Shown piece by piece: positions 19,165 through 28,297 of a stretch of DNA of 64,000 nucleotides; the first letter of the stretch is position 1; each line of letters opens with the position of its first letter. The notes beneath the pieces were generated by a model, which was given only the letters and a program-made list of their open reading frames with translations, searched no databases and had not been told where the DNA came from. The stretch lies in NCBI RefSeq assembly GCF_002213425.1, contig NZ_NJGV01000001.1, positions 434,001 through 498,000 of the forward strand, given 5' to 3'. A program made the position numbers and the translations under genes. The stretch comes from Herbaspirillum aquaticum. Its GTDB lineage: Bacteria > Pseudomonadota > Gammaproteobacteria > Burkholderiales > Burkholderiaceae_D.

Positions 19165-20167
19165 ACACGGCGGCAATCTCAACGAGGCGGCGCGCCATTA
19201 CGGCCGCCCGCGCAGTGAGTGGCTGGACCTCTCCACCGGCATCAATCCGCGTCCTTATCCGGCCCCCGTGCCTTCGCCCGATGCATGGCATCGCCTGCCC
19301 GAGCCCTCGCACGCGCTGCAACAGGCGGCCTGCGCGTATTACGGCGCCCCGCGCCTGCTGGCCGTGGCGGGGACGCAGGCGGCGATACAGGCATTGCCGC
19401 AACTGCGCCTGCAACAACAAGGCCGTCCGTCACAGGTGGTGGTCGCGGCCCCCATCTATGCCGAACACGCCCACTGCTGGCGGCGCGCCGGGCATGACCT
19501 GCGTGAAGTGCCGTATGACGACCTGGATGAGGCGGTCCGTGGATCGCACTGCGAGGTGCTGGTCCTGTGCAATCCCAACAACCCGACCGGTGCCATGGTG
19601 GCACCGGAGGATGTATTGCGCTGGGCATCGCTGCTGGCGCGACGCGGTGGCTGGCTGGTGGTCGATGAAGCCTTTGGCGATACCGTGCAGGCCCACAGCG
19701 TGGCCGCCCACTGCGACCAGCCGGGCCTGATCGTACTGCGCTCGGTCGGCAAGTTTTTCGGGCTGGCCGGGTTGCGGCTGGGTTTCGTGGGCGCAGCGCC
19801 CGCCGTGCTGGATGCACTGGCCGACTGGCTCGGTCCCTGGTCCATCAGTGGCCCGGCGCAACAGATCGGCAGCGCCGCACTGGGTGATCGTCCGTGGCAG
19901 GCCGCCACGCTGCAGACCTTGCTGGCGGAAGGAGCGCGCCTGCAAGCGCTGCTGGCACAGCACGGCATTCGTGCCAGCGGAACGGCACTGTTCCAGTGGT
20001 GGCCCGAGCCCGAGGCGCAGGCGTTTCATGCAGCGATGGCCCGTGCCGGCATCTGGGTGCGCCTCTTCACGCGCGGCGCCGGAGGCATCCGTCTGGGCCT
20101 GCCGCCGGATGAGGCGGGCTGGTCGCGGCTGCAAGAGGCCTTGAACACATGGAGCCAACGTGGCTGA
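19157..20167 (+). CDS. cobC: L-threonine-O-3-phosphate decarboxylase (CobC, = Salmonella CobD)
   Basis: A 336-aa PLP-dependent class-I aminotransferase-fold enzyme giving (R)-1-amino-2-propanol phosphate for the nucleotide loop. It begins [17 protein letters not shown], a hallmark of this family, and has [16 protein letters not shown] and the PLP lysine in [16 protein letters not shown]. It overlaps cbiB by eight bases. The symbol follows the Pseudomonas cobC usage; alphaproteobacterial and Salmonella naming differ, and it should not be confused with the phosphatase CobC. Confidence 0.93.
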   Translation: MLEHGGNLNEAARHYGRPRSEWLDLSTGINPRPYPAPVPSPDAWHRLPEPSHALQQAACAYYGAPRLLAVAGTQAAIQALPQLRLQQQGRPSQVVVAAPIYAEHAHCWRRAGHDLREVPYDDLDEAVRGSHCEVLVLCNPNNPTGAMVAPEDVLRWASLLARRGGWLVVDEAFGDTVQAHSVAAHCDQPGLIVLRSVGKFFGLAGLRLGFVGAAPAVLDALADWLGPWSISGPAQQIGSAALGDRPWQAATLQTLLAEGARLQALLAQHGIRASGTALFQWWPEPEAQAFHAAMARAGIWVRLFTRGAGGIRLGLPPDEAGWSRLQEALNTWSQRG

Positions 20168-21629
20168 GTTTCCCTTCCATACATTGATGATCCAGGGCAC
20201 CACGTCGGATGCCGGCAAGAGCACCCTGGCCGCTGCACTGTGCCGCCTGCTGAAGAAGGATGGCATCGGTGTCGCTCCCTTCAAGCCGCAGAACATGGCC
20301 TTGAACAGCGCCGTCACCAGCGATGGCGGCGAGATCGGCCGGGCCCAGGCCCTGCAGGCCCAGGCCGCAGGCATCGCGCCTCACACCGATATGAACCCGG
20401 TACTGCTGAAACCCTCCAGCGATACCGGCGCCCAGGTCATCGTGCATGGCAAGGTGCGTGCCGACATGAACGCCCGCGACTACCACCGCTACAAGACCGA
20501 GGCCATGCAGGCGGTGCTGCAATCCTATGAGCGCCTGCGTGCGCAGTATGCCTGCGTGATCGTGGAGGGCGCGGGCAGTCCGGCCGAGATCAACCTGCGT
20601 GCGCGCGACATCGCCAACATGGGCTTTGCGGAAGCGGTCGATTGCCCGGTCATCATCGTGGCCGACATCGACCGCGGCGGCGTCTTCGCCCATCTGACCG
20701 GCACCCTCGACTGTCTTTCGGAGAGTGAGCGCGAACGCGTGATCGGCTTCGTCATCAATCGGTTTCGGGGCGACATCAGTCTCTTGCAGGGGGGTCTTGA
20801 TTGGCTCGAAGCGCGCACCGGCAAGCCTGTGCTGGCGGTGCTGCCGTACCTGCATGGCTTGCATCTGGATGCCGAGGATGCGGTGGCGGCCACGCAGGAG
20901 ACCAAGGGCGATTTCCGCATCGTGGTGCCGGTCTTCCCGCGCATCAGCAACCACACCGACTTCGATGCGCTGCGCGCCCATCCCGGTGTGGACCTGCGTT
21001 TCATCGGGCCAGGGCAACCGGTGCCACCCGCCGATCTCATCATCCTGCCCGGCAGCAAGAACACGCGCGGTGACCTGCGCTGGCTGCGCGAACATGGCTG
21101 GGACACGGCCATCGCGCGGCACCTGCGCTATGGCGGCAAGCTCATCGGCATCTGTGGCGGCTTCCAGATGCTGGGAGAGAGCGTGGATGATCCGCACGGC
21201 GTGGAAGGTGCGCCCGGCAGCAGTGTCGGCCTCGGTTTGCTGCCGATGCGTACCGAATTGACGCGTGAGAAGAAACTGCTGCAGGTCGCCGGCCAATGCG
21301 CCTTCGGTGAGGTGGCTGCCACGGTGAGCGGTTATGAAATCCATATGGGCGTCTCCTCCGGCCCGGCACTGGAGCGTCCTGCGTTCGTCATCGACGGGCG
21401 CGGCGAGGGAGCGCAATCTGAGGATGGGCAGATATTGGGCAGCTACCTGCACGGCATGTTCGATACGCCGCAAGCCTTTGGCGCGCTGCTGACCTGGGCA
21501 GGACTGGCGGGAACGGAGCCGGTGGACCTGGATGCGCTGCGCGAGGCCAGCCTGGAGCGGCTGGCCCAATCCTGCCGGCCTTTGTATGAGGCCTTGCAGC
21601 GGGTGCCGACGCGGTTTGCGCCGAAGTAA
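20160..21629 (+). CDS. cobQ: Cobyric acid synthase CobQ/CbiP
   Basis: Amidates the b, d, e and g side chains of adenosylcobyrinate diamide. The 489-aa protein has the N-terminal ATPase motif [13 protein letters not shown] and [10 protein letters not shown], and a C-terminal glutamine amidotransferase domain with the catalytic Cys in [15 protein letters not shown] start at 20160 overlaps cobC by eight bases; ATG 20187 would lose the conserved N-terminal residues less plausibly. It is the last gene of the operon. Confidence 0.95.
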   Translation: MAEFPFHTLMIQGTTSDAGKSTLAAALCRLLKKDGIGVAPFKPQNMALNSAVTSDGGEIGRAQALQAQAAGIAPHTDMNPVLLKPSSDTGAQVIVHGKVRADMNARDYHRYKTEAMQAVLQSYERLRAQYACVIVEGAGSPAEINLRARDIANMGFAEAVDCPVIIVADIDRGGVFAHLTGTLDCLSESERERVIGFVINRFRGDISLLQGGLDWLEARTGKPVLAVLPYLHGLHLDAEDAVAATQETKGDFRIVVPVFPRISNHTDFDALRAHPGVDLRFIGPGQPVPPADLIILPGSKNTRGDLRWLREHGWDTAIARHLRYGGKLIGICGGFQMLGESVDDPHGVEGAPGSSVGLGLLPMRTELTREKKLLQVAGQCAFGEVAATVSGYEIHMGVSSGPALERPAFVIDGRGEGAQSEDGQILGSYLHGMFDTPQAFGALLTWAGLAGTEPVDLDALREASLERLAQSCRPLYEALQRVPTRFAPK

Positions 21630-21644
21630 TACGGCGTGACACCA

Positions 21645-21673
21645 AAGAAAATCCCGGCCTTGCGGGCCGGGAT
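21645..21673 (-). terminator. Rho-independent terminator for the 65-aa gene
   Basis: A perfect 9-bp stem (21651-21659 with 21665-21673, ATCCCGGCC/GGCCGGGAT) has a five-base loop. On the - strand it is followed by a T-rich TTTCTTT tail, so it terminates the gene at 21700-21897. On the + strand there is no T run, so it may only weakly stop the cobalamin operon. Confidence 0.8.
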
Positions 21674-21699
21674 GCGGTTGGGGGAGTGGCGGATGGGAA

Positions 21700-21897
21700 T
21701 CAGGCCAGGGCTTCCTTGGCGGCTTCTTCCGGGGTGAGGCCATCGTAGTAGAGGTCAGTGAACCATTCGACCTGTTCCTCGATGTGCTCTTGTGCCTGGT
21801 CCAGCGTGGCACCGCCCTTGACCAGGAACTGCTCGACTTCGGTACACCATTGGATCAGGGCTTCGGTTTCCGGGTCCAGTTTCTCTTTCTTGGGCAT
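21700..21897 (-). CDS. Small conserved-looking acidic protein, function unknown
   Basis: A 65-aa protein starting MPKKEKLDPE and ending TPEEAAKEALA. It is rich in Glu and Ala, has one Cys, no signal peptide and no membrane segment, and is probably helical. The start is well supported by AAAGGAGT about seven bases upstream, and a terminator follows, so it is probably a real single-gene unit. I do not recognise the family. It lies convergent to cobQ and downstream of the response-regulator gene on the same strand with 93 bases between; no functional link can be claimed. Confidence 0.7.
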   Translation of the reverse strand: MPKKEKLDPETEALIQWCTEVEQFLVKGGATLDQAQEHIEEQVEWFTDLYYDGLTPEEAAKEALA

Positions 21898-21990
21898 GTT
21901 GACTCCTTTGCTTCGGTGATGATGGGCGTGAGTGCCCTGTGCAAGGATAGGCCAAACCGGCCATGCGTGCGCGCTTTTATTGGGCAGGGT

Positions 21991-22983
21991 TCATTGCAGC
22001 AACTGGCTGCCGCTGCTGGCAACGCTGGCCGCCGCCAGGCTGCTGGCCAGCACCGCCGCCGCAGAACGCGTCTCCACCCCCAGCTTCACGAAGATATGTT
22101 CCAGGTGCTTGTTGACCGTGCGCGGGCTCATGCCGAGGATTTCGGCGATGTCGCGGTTGGTCTTGCCCTTGCCCAGCCAGAGCAGGACGTCGCTTTCGCG
22201 CGGCGTCAGGCGCGCGCCTTCCAGGGTGGCCGGCAGGGTCATGGCTTCTTCGCCGCGAGGTGACGCGCCCGCGATCTTCTCCTCCAGCACCAGGCTCACG
22301 CCATGCCCCTGGCCCGGACCGGAGAGCGTGATGTGCAGTTCGTCCTGTTGCTGGCGCACGATCAACGGCGGCACGTGATCCAGGCCCTCGCCCTGGCGCT
22401 GCCGTACCAGCTGCTCGTTGAGCCAGACCTGCAAGGGCCCCGGCAGCTTGTGGCTGGCCGGTGCCGCCGGACCATAGTATTTTTCCAGCCACTGTGAGGC
22501 CTTGCTGGTCTGCCACATCGGCAAGCCATTGCCGCCCAGCACGATCACTGCATGCGCCGCATGTTCCAGCATCCCGCGCGTTTGCGTCATCATGCGCGCG
22601 GTGCGGATATGCGCACCGATGCGTGCCACCACTTCCTGAGGACGGATCGGCTTGGTCACGTAGTCGATGCCGCCGACCTCGAAGCCGCGCACCACGTGTT
22701 CGGTCTCCGACAAGCCGGTCATGAACACCACCGGCACATGCGCCACCCGCTTGACCTGCTTGATGCGGCGGCAGGTCTCGAAACCGTCGATGCCGGGCAT
22801 CATCGCATCCAGCAGGATCAGGTCCGGCGTGATGTGGTCCAGCCGCTGCAGCGCCGCCAGGCCGTCGGTGGCGACCAGCACGATATGGCCGCTTTCATCG
22901 AGCGCGTCGGACAACATGGCCAGGTTGTCGGGCATGTCATCGACGATCAGCACCACGTGTCTATCGAACGTCGTTGAGATCAT
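21991..22983 (-). CDS. NarL/LuxR-type response regulator
   Basis: A 330-aa regulator. The N-terminal receiver has the acidic pair in VLIVDD and the phospho-acceptor D59 in LILLDAMMPGIDG, and ends with VTKPIRPQEV. The middle part, residues about 130-250, is unassigned. The C-terminal LuxR-type helix-turn-helix (LTPRESDVLLWLGKGKTNRDIAEILGMSPRTVNKHLEHIF) binds DNA. The start overlaps the end of the sensor gene by 23 bases, so the two are translationally coupled and form a cognate pair. Its likely targets are the palindromic elements in the divergent gap before urtA (inference). Confidence 0.92.
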   Translation of the reverse strand: MISTTFDRHVVLIVDDMPDNLAMLSDALDESGHIVLVATDGLAALQRLDHITPDLILLDAMMPGIDGFETCRRIKQVKRVAHVPVVFMTGLSETEHVVRGFEVGGIDYVTKPIRPQEVVARIGAHIRTARMMTQTRGMLEHAAHAVIVLGGNGLPMWQTSKASQWLEKYYGPAAPASHKLPGPLQVWLNEQLVRQRQGEGLDHVPPLIVRQQQDELHITLSGPGQGHGVSLVLEEKIAGASPRGEEAMTLPATLEGARLTPRESDVLLWLGKGKTNRDIAEILGMSPRTVNKHLEHIFVKLGVETRSAAAVLASSLAAASVASSGSQLLQ

Positions 22984-25900
22984 GTCGGATCAGCTCCTTG
23001 ATGCGGGTGACATATTCATTCAATCGGAATTGCTTGACCAGCTGCCGCAACTCGGTGGTGAAGGGCAGGTAGGCCGACTGCTGGCGCTCCATGGCGTCGA
23101 GCTGGCGCAGGATTTCCTTGGCGTAGCCGATGCTGCCCAGTTCCAGCAGGGTGGCCAGCTTGTCATGCGGCGGCACCAGCATCAGCGGTTGCGCCGTCGC
23201 TTGCGCATTCGCCGGCACAAGCGACGGCGGTACCTCCGGTGTCGCCTGGGCTACCCAGTCCAGTTTCAGGTGCTGCCGGATCTTGGCGAGCAATTCGTTG
23301 TACGAGACCGGCTTGACCACGAAGTCATTGACCAGCGGTGGCTCGTTGCGCTCGTGCAGGTTCTCGAAGGCATTGGCCGAGACCAGCAGGATGGGCAAGT
23401 GCGCCAGCCCGCGTGCGCGGATGGCACGGGCGACCGTCCAGCCATCCATCTGCGGCATGGCGATATCCAGCAGGATCAGGTCCGGGACTTCGCGTCCCAA
23501 TCGTTCCATGCAGGCCAGTCCGCTGTCGGCTTCGCTCACCACGAATCCCAGGGGCATGAGCATGTCCCTGAGCAGCCGGCGCTGCGAGGCCTGGTCGTCC
23601 ACCACCAGGATATGGCGCGAAGGCCCGGCGTAGCCCGACATCTGGTCTTCCAGCTTCAGGCGCGGGCGCGGCACGTGGACTTCAGGCAGGTAGATCTTGA
23701 GATGGAAACTGCTGCCCTGGCCGACCCGGCTCTGCACGCTCAGTTCACCGCCCATGATGTGCACCAGCATGCGGCTGATGGCCAGCCCCAGGCCGGTGCC
23801 GATGTCTTCCCGCAGATTGGCGGCGCTGCTGCGCTCGAAGGGCAGGAAGATGCGTTCCAGGTCCTCGTCGGCAATGCCGATACCGGTGTCGATCACATCG
23901 AAATAGGCGATCTCGCGGGCGTAGCGCAGCTTGAGCGTGACGCCACCGTGGTCGGTGAATTTGACGGCATTGCCCAGCAGGTTGATCAGGATCTGGCGCA
24001 GCCGTTTCTGGTCGGCGTGCACGATCTGCGGCAGGCGGCCCGATTTCTCGAAGCGGAAGTGCAGGCCCTTCTGCTCGGCCTGTGGCGCGAACATGCCCAC
24101 GATCTGTTCCAGGAAGGCTTCCAGTGCCAGTTCGTCCGAGGCCAGGCGCATCTTGCCGGCTTCGATCTTGGCGATGTCGAGCAGGCCATCGATGAGACTC
24201 AACAGGTGTTCGCCACTGCGGCGGATGATCGCGATGGCTTCCTTGCGGGCCGGCGGGATGGTGGCATCGACGTGCAGGATTTGTGCGTAGCCGAGCATGC
24301 TGTTCAAGGGCGTGCGCAATTCGTGGCTCATCCCGGCCACGAAGCGGCTCTTGGCCAGGTTGGCCGATTCGGCGGCTTCCTTGGCGCGTTGCAGTTCGGC
24401 ATCGGTCTGCTTGTGGGCCTCGATTTCCTGCAGCAGCAGGTTGGTCTGGCGCTCCGATTCTTCCTGGGCCACGGCGCGGCTTTCATTGGTCAGCACCAAC
24501 CACCATGCGCCGACACCGACCACCACCAGAAGCAGGCAGAACAGCTTGATGAAGACGCCCCGCAATGAATCCGGTGCAGACAAGCTGAGCCCGGAGAGAT
24601 CGGCCATCTGCTGGAAATACAGCATCCACAGCACGATGGCCAGCCCGCCGGCGAGCAGGCCGAAGACGCTCAGGTAATGCCCGATGCGCGTATTGAGCTT
24701 GAGCGCAAAGCGCGCCGGGATCAACTGGTGCAGGGTATGCAGGATCTGGTTGGGCAGGCGCGCGCGGGGCGTCTTGCAGCGATCCTTGCAGCGCGCATCC
24801 AGTGAACAGCACAGCGAACAGATGGCCCCCTGGTAGGCAGGACAGTGCGCCATGTCCGGCGTCTCGAACGCGTTGCCACAGATCACGCAGTCCAGCACCG
24901 AATGCGCTTGGCCCGGCGAGACCGGACGATAGTTCTGTTCGGACAGCGTATCGCGCCGCGCGATGTAGTAGCGGCTGCCGGTGGCCAGCGCGATCAGGGG
25001 CGCCGTCACCAGCGCCGTGCCCAGTGCGATGAAGGGAGCCATCGCGGCGATCGTCTTGCCCATCACGCCCGACATGGCCAGCGTGGAGAGCAGGGTGGCA
25101 ATGGCCATCGAACCCACGCCGACCGGGTTCACGTCATACAGGTGGGCGCGCTTGAATTCAATGTGCGCCGGGCTCAGCCGCAGCGGCTTGTTGATGACGA
25201 GATCGGCCACCACGGCGCCGATCCAGGAGATGGCCACCAGGCTGTAGAGCGCCAGCACGTGTTCCAGTGCATTGAACACGCCCAGCTCCATGAGCAGGAC
25301 TGCGATCAGCACATTGAACACCAGCCACACCACGCGCCCCGGATGGCTGTGCGTGAGGCGCGCAAAGAAGTTGGACCAGGCCAGCGAACCGGCATAGGCA
25401 TTGGTGACGTTGATCTTGATCTGCGAGACCACCACGAAGAGCACCACCGCCCCCAGCGCAAAGGCCGGATTGCCGAACACGTACTGGTAGCCGATCAGGT
25501 ACATCTGGGTCGGCTCCACGGCGCGCGCCATGGGCACTTCATGCTGGATGGCGAGGAAGGCCAGCAGCGTGCCGCCCAGCATCTTGGCCCCGCCCAGCAG
25601 GATCCAGCCGGGACCGGCCAGCAGCAGGGCGCTCCACCAGCGACCGCGATTGGCAGCGGTTTTCTGCGGCAGGAAGCGCAGGAAGTCCACCTGTTCGCCC
25701 ACCTGCGCAATGAGCGAGAAGGCCACCGTGGCAGCGGCCCCGAAGAGCGTGAGGTTGAAGGAACTGCCTTCCTCTGCACGGCCGGCGAAGCTCATCAGGT
25801 TCGACAGCGCTTCCGGCTCCTTGTACAGCACGCAGGCATAGGGCAGCACCAGCAGCACCAGCCACAGTGGCTGGGTCCACATCTGCAGCCGGTTGATGAG

Positions 25901-26413
25901 GGTGATGCCGTAGGCCACCATGGGGATGATGATCAACGAACAGAGCACGTAGCCATACACCAGCGGCAGGCCGAAATAGATCTCGATGGCCTGCGCCATG
26001 ATGGCCGCTTCCAGCGCGAAGAAGATGAAGGTGAAGCTGGCATAGATCAGCGAGGTGATGGTCGAGCCGATGTAGCCGAAGCCGGCACCGCGCGTGAGCA
26101 GGTCCATGTCCACCCCGTAGCGTGCCGCGTAATAGCTGATGGGCAGGCCGGTGGCGAAGAACAGCACCATCACGCAGACGATGGCCCAGAAGGCATTGGT
26201 GAAGCCATAGCTCAGGGTGATGGCACCGCTGATGGCTTCCAGCGCCAGGAAAGAGGTGGCCCCCAGCGCCGTATTGGCCAGGCGGAATTCCGACCAGCGG
26301 CGAAACGACAGCGGCGTGTAGCGCAGCGCGTAGTCTTCCAGCGTCTCGTTGGCGACCCAGGTGTTGTAGTCGCGCCGGACCTTGACGATGCGTTGAGTGG
26401 CGGGATGGGTCAC
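22961..26413 (-). CDS. NCS1-like permease / Cys-rich module / hybrid histidine kinase
   Basis: A 1150-aa sensor. Residues about 1-490 form a multi-span transporter-like domain resembling the nucleobase:cation symporter-1 (cytosine permease) family. Residues 509-546 hold eight Cys (509, 512, 524, 532, 535, 536, 542, 546) and H523. Two more membrane spans lie about 580-660. The kinase follows, with H697 in MSHELRTPLN, then DTGIGI and GTGLGLAI. A receiver has D983 in LILLDIAMPQMDG, and about 90 residues trail it. The design recalls CbrA, where a solute carrier is joined to a kinase. Start is GTG 26413. It is divergent from the urt-ami-fmd operon and overlaps its regulator, so it probably senses urea or small amides. 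Confidence 0.9.
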   Translation of the reverse strand: MTHPATQRIVKVRRDYNTWVANETLEDYALRYTPLSFRRWSEFRLANTALGATSFLALEAISGAITLSYGFTNAFWAIVCVMVLFFATGLPISYYAARYGVDMDLLTRGAGFGYIGSTITSLIYASFTFIFFALEAAIMAQAIEIYFGLPLVYGYVLCSLIIIPMVAYGITLINRLQMWTQPLWLVLLVLPYACVLYKEPEALSNLMSFAGRAEEGSSFNLTLFGAAATVAFSLIAQVGEQVDFLRFLPQKTAANRGRWWSALLLAGPGWILLGGAKMLGGTLLAFLAIQHEVPMARAVEPTQMYLIGYQYVFGNPAFALGAVVLFVVVSQIKINVTNAYAGSLAWSNFFARLTHSHPGRVVWLVFNVLIAVLLMELGVFNALEHVLALYSLVAISWIGAVVADLVINKPLRLSPAHIEFKRAHLYDVNPVGVGSMAIATLLSTLAMSGVMGKTIAAMAPFIALGTALVTAPLIALATGSRYYIARRDTLSEQNYRPVSPGQAHSVLDCVICGNAFETPDMAHCPAYQGAICSLCCSLDARCKDRCKTPRARLPNQILHTLHQLIPARFALKLNTRIGHYLSVFGLLAGGLAIVLWMLYFQQMADLSGLSLSAPDSLRGVFIKLFCLLLVVVGVGAWWLVLTNESRAVAQEESERQTNLLLQEIEAHKQTDAELQRAKEAAESANLAKSRFVAGMSHELRTPLNSMLGYAQILHVDATIPPARKEAIAIIRRSGEHLLSLIDGLLDIAKIEAGKMRLASDELALEAFLEQIVGMFAPQAEQKGLHFRFEKSGRLPQIVHADQKRLRQILINLLGNAVKFTDHGGVTLKLRYAREIAYFDVIDTGIGIADEDLERIFLPFERSSAANLREDIGTGLGLAISRMLVHIMGGELSVQSRVGQGSSFHLKIYLPEVHVPRPRLKLEDQMSGYAGPSRHILVVDDQASQRRLLRDMLMPLGFVVSEADSGLACMERLGREVPDLILLDIAMPQMDGWTVARAIRARGLAHLPILLVSANAFENLHERNEPPLVNDFVVKPVSYNELLAKIRQHLKLDWVAQATPEVPPSLVPANAQATAQPLMLVPPHDKLATLLELGSIGYAKEILRQLDAMERQQSAYLPFTTELRQLVKQFRLNEYVTRIKELIRHDLNDVR

Positions 26414-26548
26414 GGTGGCTCTTGGTGAGGTCAGGGATCCGGAGGGTTGTCGTCGTCAGTGTCTTGTCAGGCTCGTTGCAGCGCACACGATCAGGTTCGC
26501 TCGTGTTTATGTCCAAGCAATTTTCAAACCATTCCGGGTAGGAGGGCA

Positions 26549-26564
26549 TACGTCAAATGACGTA
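26549..26564. promoter_or_regulatory. Palindromic element copy 1 (candidate operator)
   Basis: TACGTCAAATGACGTA is an inverted repeat, TACGTC/GACGTA around a four-base centre. It lies 135 bp upstream of the sensor start. A second copy with the same first nine and last five bases lies 173 bp to the right. It is likely a site for the LuxR-type regulator encoded next door. Confidence 0.6.
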
Positions 26565-26721
26565 GATGCCTGTCTGCACACCATGAGAATTCACCAACAA
26601 ATGGCAGGCTGCGTGGATGCCGCCGCCGCATCCCGACGCCACGCACGCAAAGTGCGCACCAACAGCAGGCAAGCCATGGTCAAAAGCTGTGCAGGCCGCC
26701 GGGCCGCACCAGCAGGGGGCT

Positions 26722-26737
26722 TACGTCAAACAACGTA
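26722..26737. promoter_or_regulatory. Palindromic element copy 2 (candidate operator)
   Basis: TACGTCAAACAACGTA keeps the TACGT/ACGTA arms and differs from copy 1 only in the centre. It lies 187 bp upstream of the urtA start. The shared arms and spacing suggest one factor binding both; direct proof is lacking. Confidence 0.6.
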
Positions 26738-26923
26738 TTGTTGCGCTGCATCGGCAACCCTATTCTGCGCCTCAGAACGAAGCGCCGGACCCGTGTGTTG
26801 CAAGGGGTTCCCCGGGCTGCGCCGCTGCCGGGGCAGTGCGTTGTCCGGTCTTCGTTTTATTGCTTGCATGACGCCACGATGGCCCAGACCGAGTCCAACA
26901 ACAACGCCCGAAAGGAGTACCGC

Positions 26924-28180
26924 ATGTCGCATTCCTCGTCTTCCAATCCTCCCTCGCTCCCGCGCCGCAAGATCCTGATGGGCCTGGCCGCCGGGGCAGC
27001 AGCAGCGGCCCTGCCGGGCATGGCCTCGGCCCAGCAGTATCCGACCGCCAAGGTCAACACCACCAAGCTGGCCATCACCGATACCGAAGTGACGGTTGGC
27101 CAGCTGCACTCGGCCACCGGCACCATGGCCATCAGCGAGACCGGTTCGATCCAGGCCGAGCGCCTGGCCATCGATCAGATCAATGCGATGGGCGGCATCC
27201 TCGGCCGCAAGATCAAGATCATCCAGGAAGACGGTGCCAGCGACTGGCCGACCTTCGCCGAAAAGGCCAAGAAGCTGCTGGAAAACGACCGCGTGGCGGC
27301 GGTCTTCGGCTGCTGGACATCGGCCTCGCGCAAGGCGGTGCTGCCGGTGTTCGAGAAGGATAACGGCCTGCTGTATTACCCGACCTTCTACGAAGGCCTG
27401 GAGCAATCCAAGAACGTGTTCTATACCGGGCAGGAGGCGACGCAACAGGTGCTGGCGGGCCTGAACTGGGTGGCCAAGGAAAAGAAGGCCAAGACCTTCT
27501 TCCTGGTCGGCTCGGACTACATCTGGCCGCGTACCTCCAACAAGATCGCCCGCAAGCACATCGAGAACGTGCTCAAGGGCTCGGTGGTGGGCGAGGAATA
27601 CTACCCGCTGGGCAACACGCAATTCGGTTCGCTCATCAACAAGATCAAGTTGAAAAAGCCCGACGTGATCTTCGCCGACGTGGTCGGCGGCTCCAACGTC
27701 GCCTTCTACAAGCAGCTGAAGGCCGCGGGCGTGACCGCAAAGACCCAGAACCTGCTGACCATCTCGGTGACCGAGGATGAAATGCTGGGCATCGGCGGCG
27801 AGAACGTGGAAGGCTTCTTTGCCTCGATGAAGTATTTCCAGAGTCTCGACAACGCCAACAACAAGAAATTCGTGGCCGAGTTCAAGGCCAAGTTCGGCGC
27901 CAATTCGGTCATCGGCGACGTCACGCAGGCAGCCTATCTCGGCCCCTGGCTGTGGAAGGCCGCCGTGGAAAAGGCCGGCAGCTTCGATGTCGACAAGGTG
28001 GTGGCCGCCTCGCCCGGCATCGAACTCAAGACCGCGCCCGAAGGCTACGTCAAGGTCCACGAAAACCATCACCTCTGGAGCAAGACCCGCATCGGCGAGG
28101 CGCAGAAGGATGGCCAGTTCAAGGTGGTCTACGAGTCCGAACTGATCGAGCCGAATCCCTTCCCCAAGGGCTACCAGTAA
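26924..28180 (+). CDS. urtA: Urea/short-chain amide ABC transporter substrate-binding protein (UrtA/FmdD-like)
   Basis: A 418-aa periplasmic binding protein of the urea/branched-chain amino-acid class. The N-terminus has a twin arginine (PRRKILMGLAAG) followed by a hydrophobic stretch and an Ala-x-Ala cleavage site near ASAQQ, so it is probably exported by Tat. The mature part begins by choosing between ligands with the SETGSIQAERLAIDQIN segment seen in UrtA and FmdD. ATG 26924 has AAAGGAG at ideal spacing; the longer frame upstream is non-coding. The downstream amidases suggest short amides as well as urea as ligand. A hairpin directly follows the stop. Confidence 0.85.
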   Translation: MSHSSSSNPPSLPRRKILMGLAAGAAAAALPGMASAQQYPTAKVNTTKLAITDTEVTVGQLHSATGTMAISETGSIQAERLAIDQINAMGGILGRKIKIIQEDGASDWPTFAEKAKKLLENDRVAAVFGCWTSASRKAVLPVFEKDNGLLYYPTFYEGLEQSKNVFYTGQEATQQVLAGLNWVAKEKKAKTFFLVGSDYIWPRTSNKIARKHIENVLKGSVVGEEYYPLGNTQFGSLINKIKLKKPDVIFADVVGGSNVAFYKQLKAAGVTAKTQNLLTISVTEDEMLGIGGENVEGFFASMKYFQSLDNANNKKFVAEFKAKFGANSVIGDVTQAAYLGPWLWKAAVEKAGSFDVDKVVAASPGIELKTAPEGYVKVHENHHLWSKTRIGEAQKDGQFKVVYESELIEPNPFPKGYQ

Positions 28181-28188
28181 GGCGGCCT

Positions 28189-28207
28189 GGCCGGTGCCGC
28201 ACCGGCC
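28189..28207 (+). promoter_or_regulatory. Intercistronic hairpin after urtA
   Basis: A near-perfect inverted repeat (GGCCGGTGC/GCACCGGCC around one base) lies eight bases after the urtA stop without a T run. Such hairpins often protect the mRNA of the binding protein and lower permease expression. That role is inferred. Confidence 0.55.
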
Positions 28208-28297
28208 CTTCGTGCAGCAAAGCGGTGGCGCCTGTAGTGACATGCGGGTGCCGCCGCCCTTCCTCCAATCTGCAACTCTGCCCCGTCGGGAGTCATC

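Larger units (their letters stand above)
26414..26923. promoter_or_regulatory. Divergent control region between the sensor gene and urtA
   Basis: A 510-bp gap with no convincing gene. It separates the sensor/regulator operon (leftward) from the transport/amidase operon (rightward) and must hold both promoters. It contains two near-identical palindromes (annotated separately) and a good AAAGGAG ribosome site just before urtA. I did not find a clear sigma-54 or sigma-70 promoter by eye. The ORFs that run through it have no support. Confidence 0.7.

Noticed and set aside
1-21700. Cobalamin riboswitch or internal promoter inside the cobalamin operon
   Set aside because: Almost all genes overlap, and the single 30-base gap before cobO is too short for a riboswitch. 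One may exist upstream of the window.
22667-24568. 633-aa open frame on the + strand opposite the sensor kinase
   Set aside because: It mirrors the codon bias of the real kinase gene, and the product is low in structure with runs of Gln, His and Asp. No family features.
24845-26428. 527-aa open frame on the + strand opposite the permease domain
   Set aside because: An antisense shadow with His/Gln/Arg-rich composition and no initiation signal. The - strand permease domain is clearly real.
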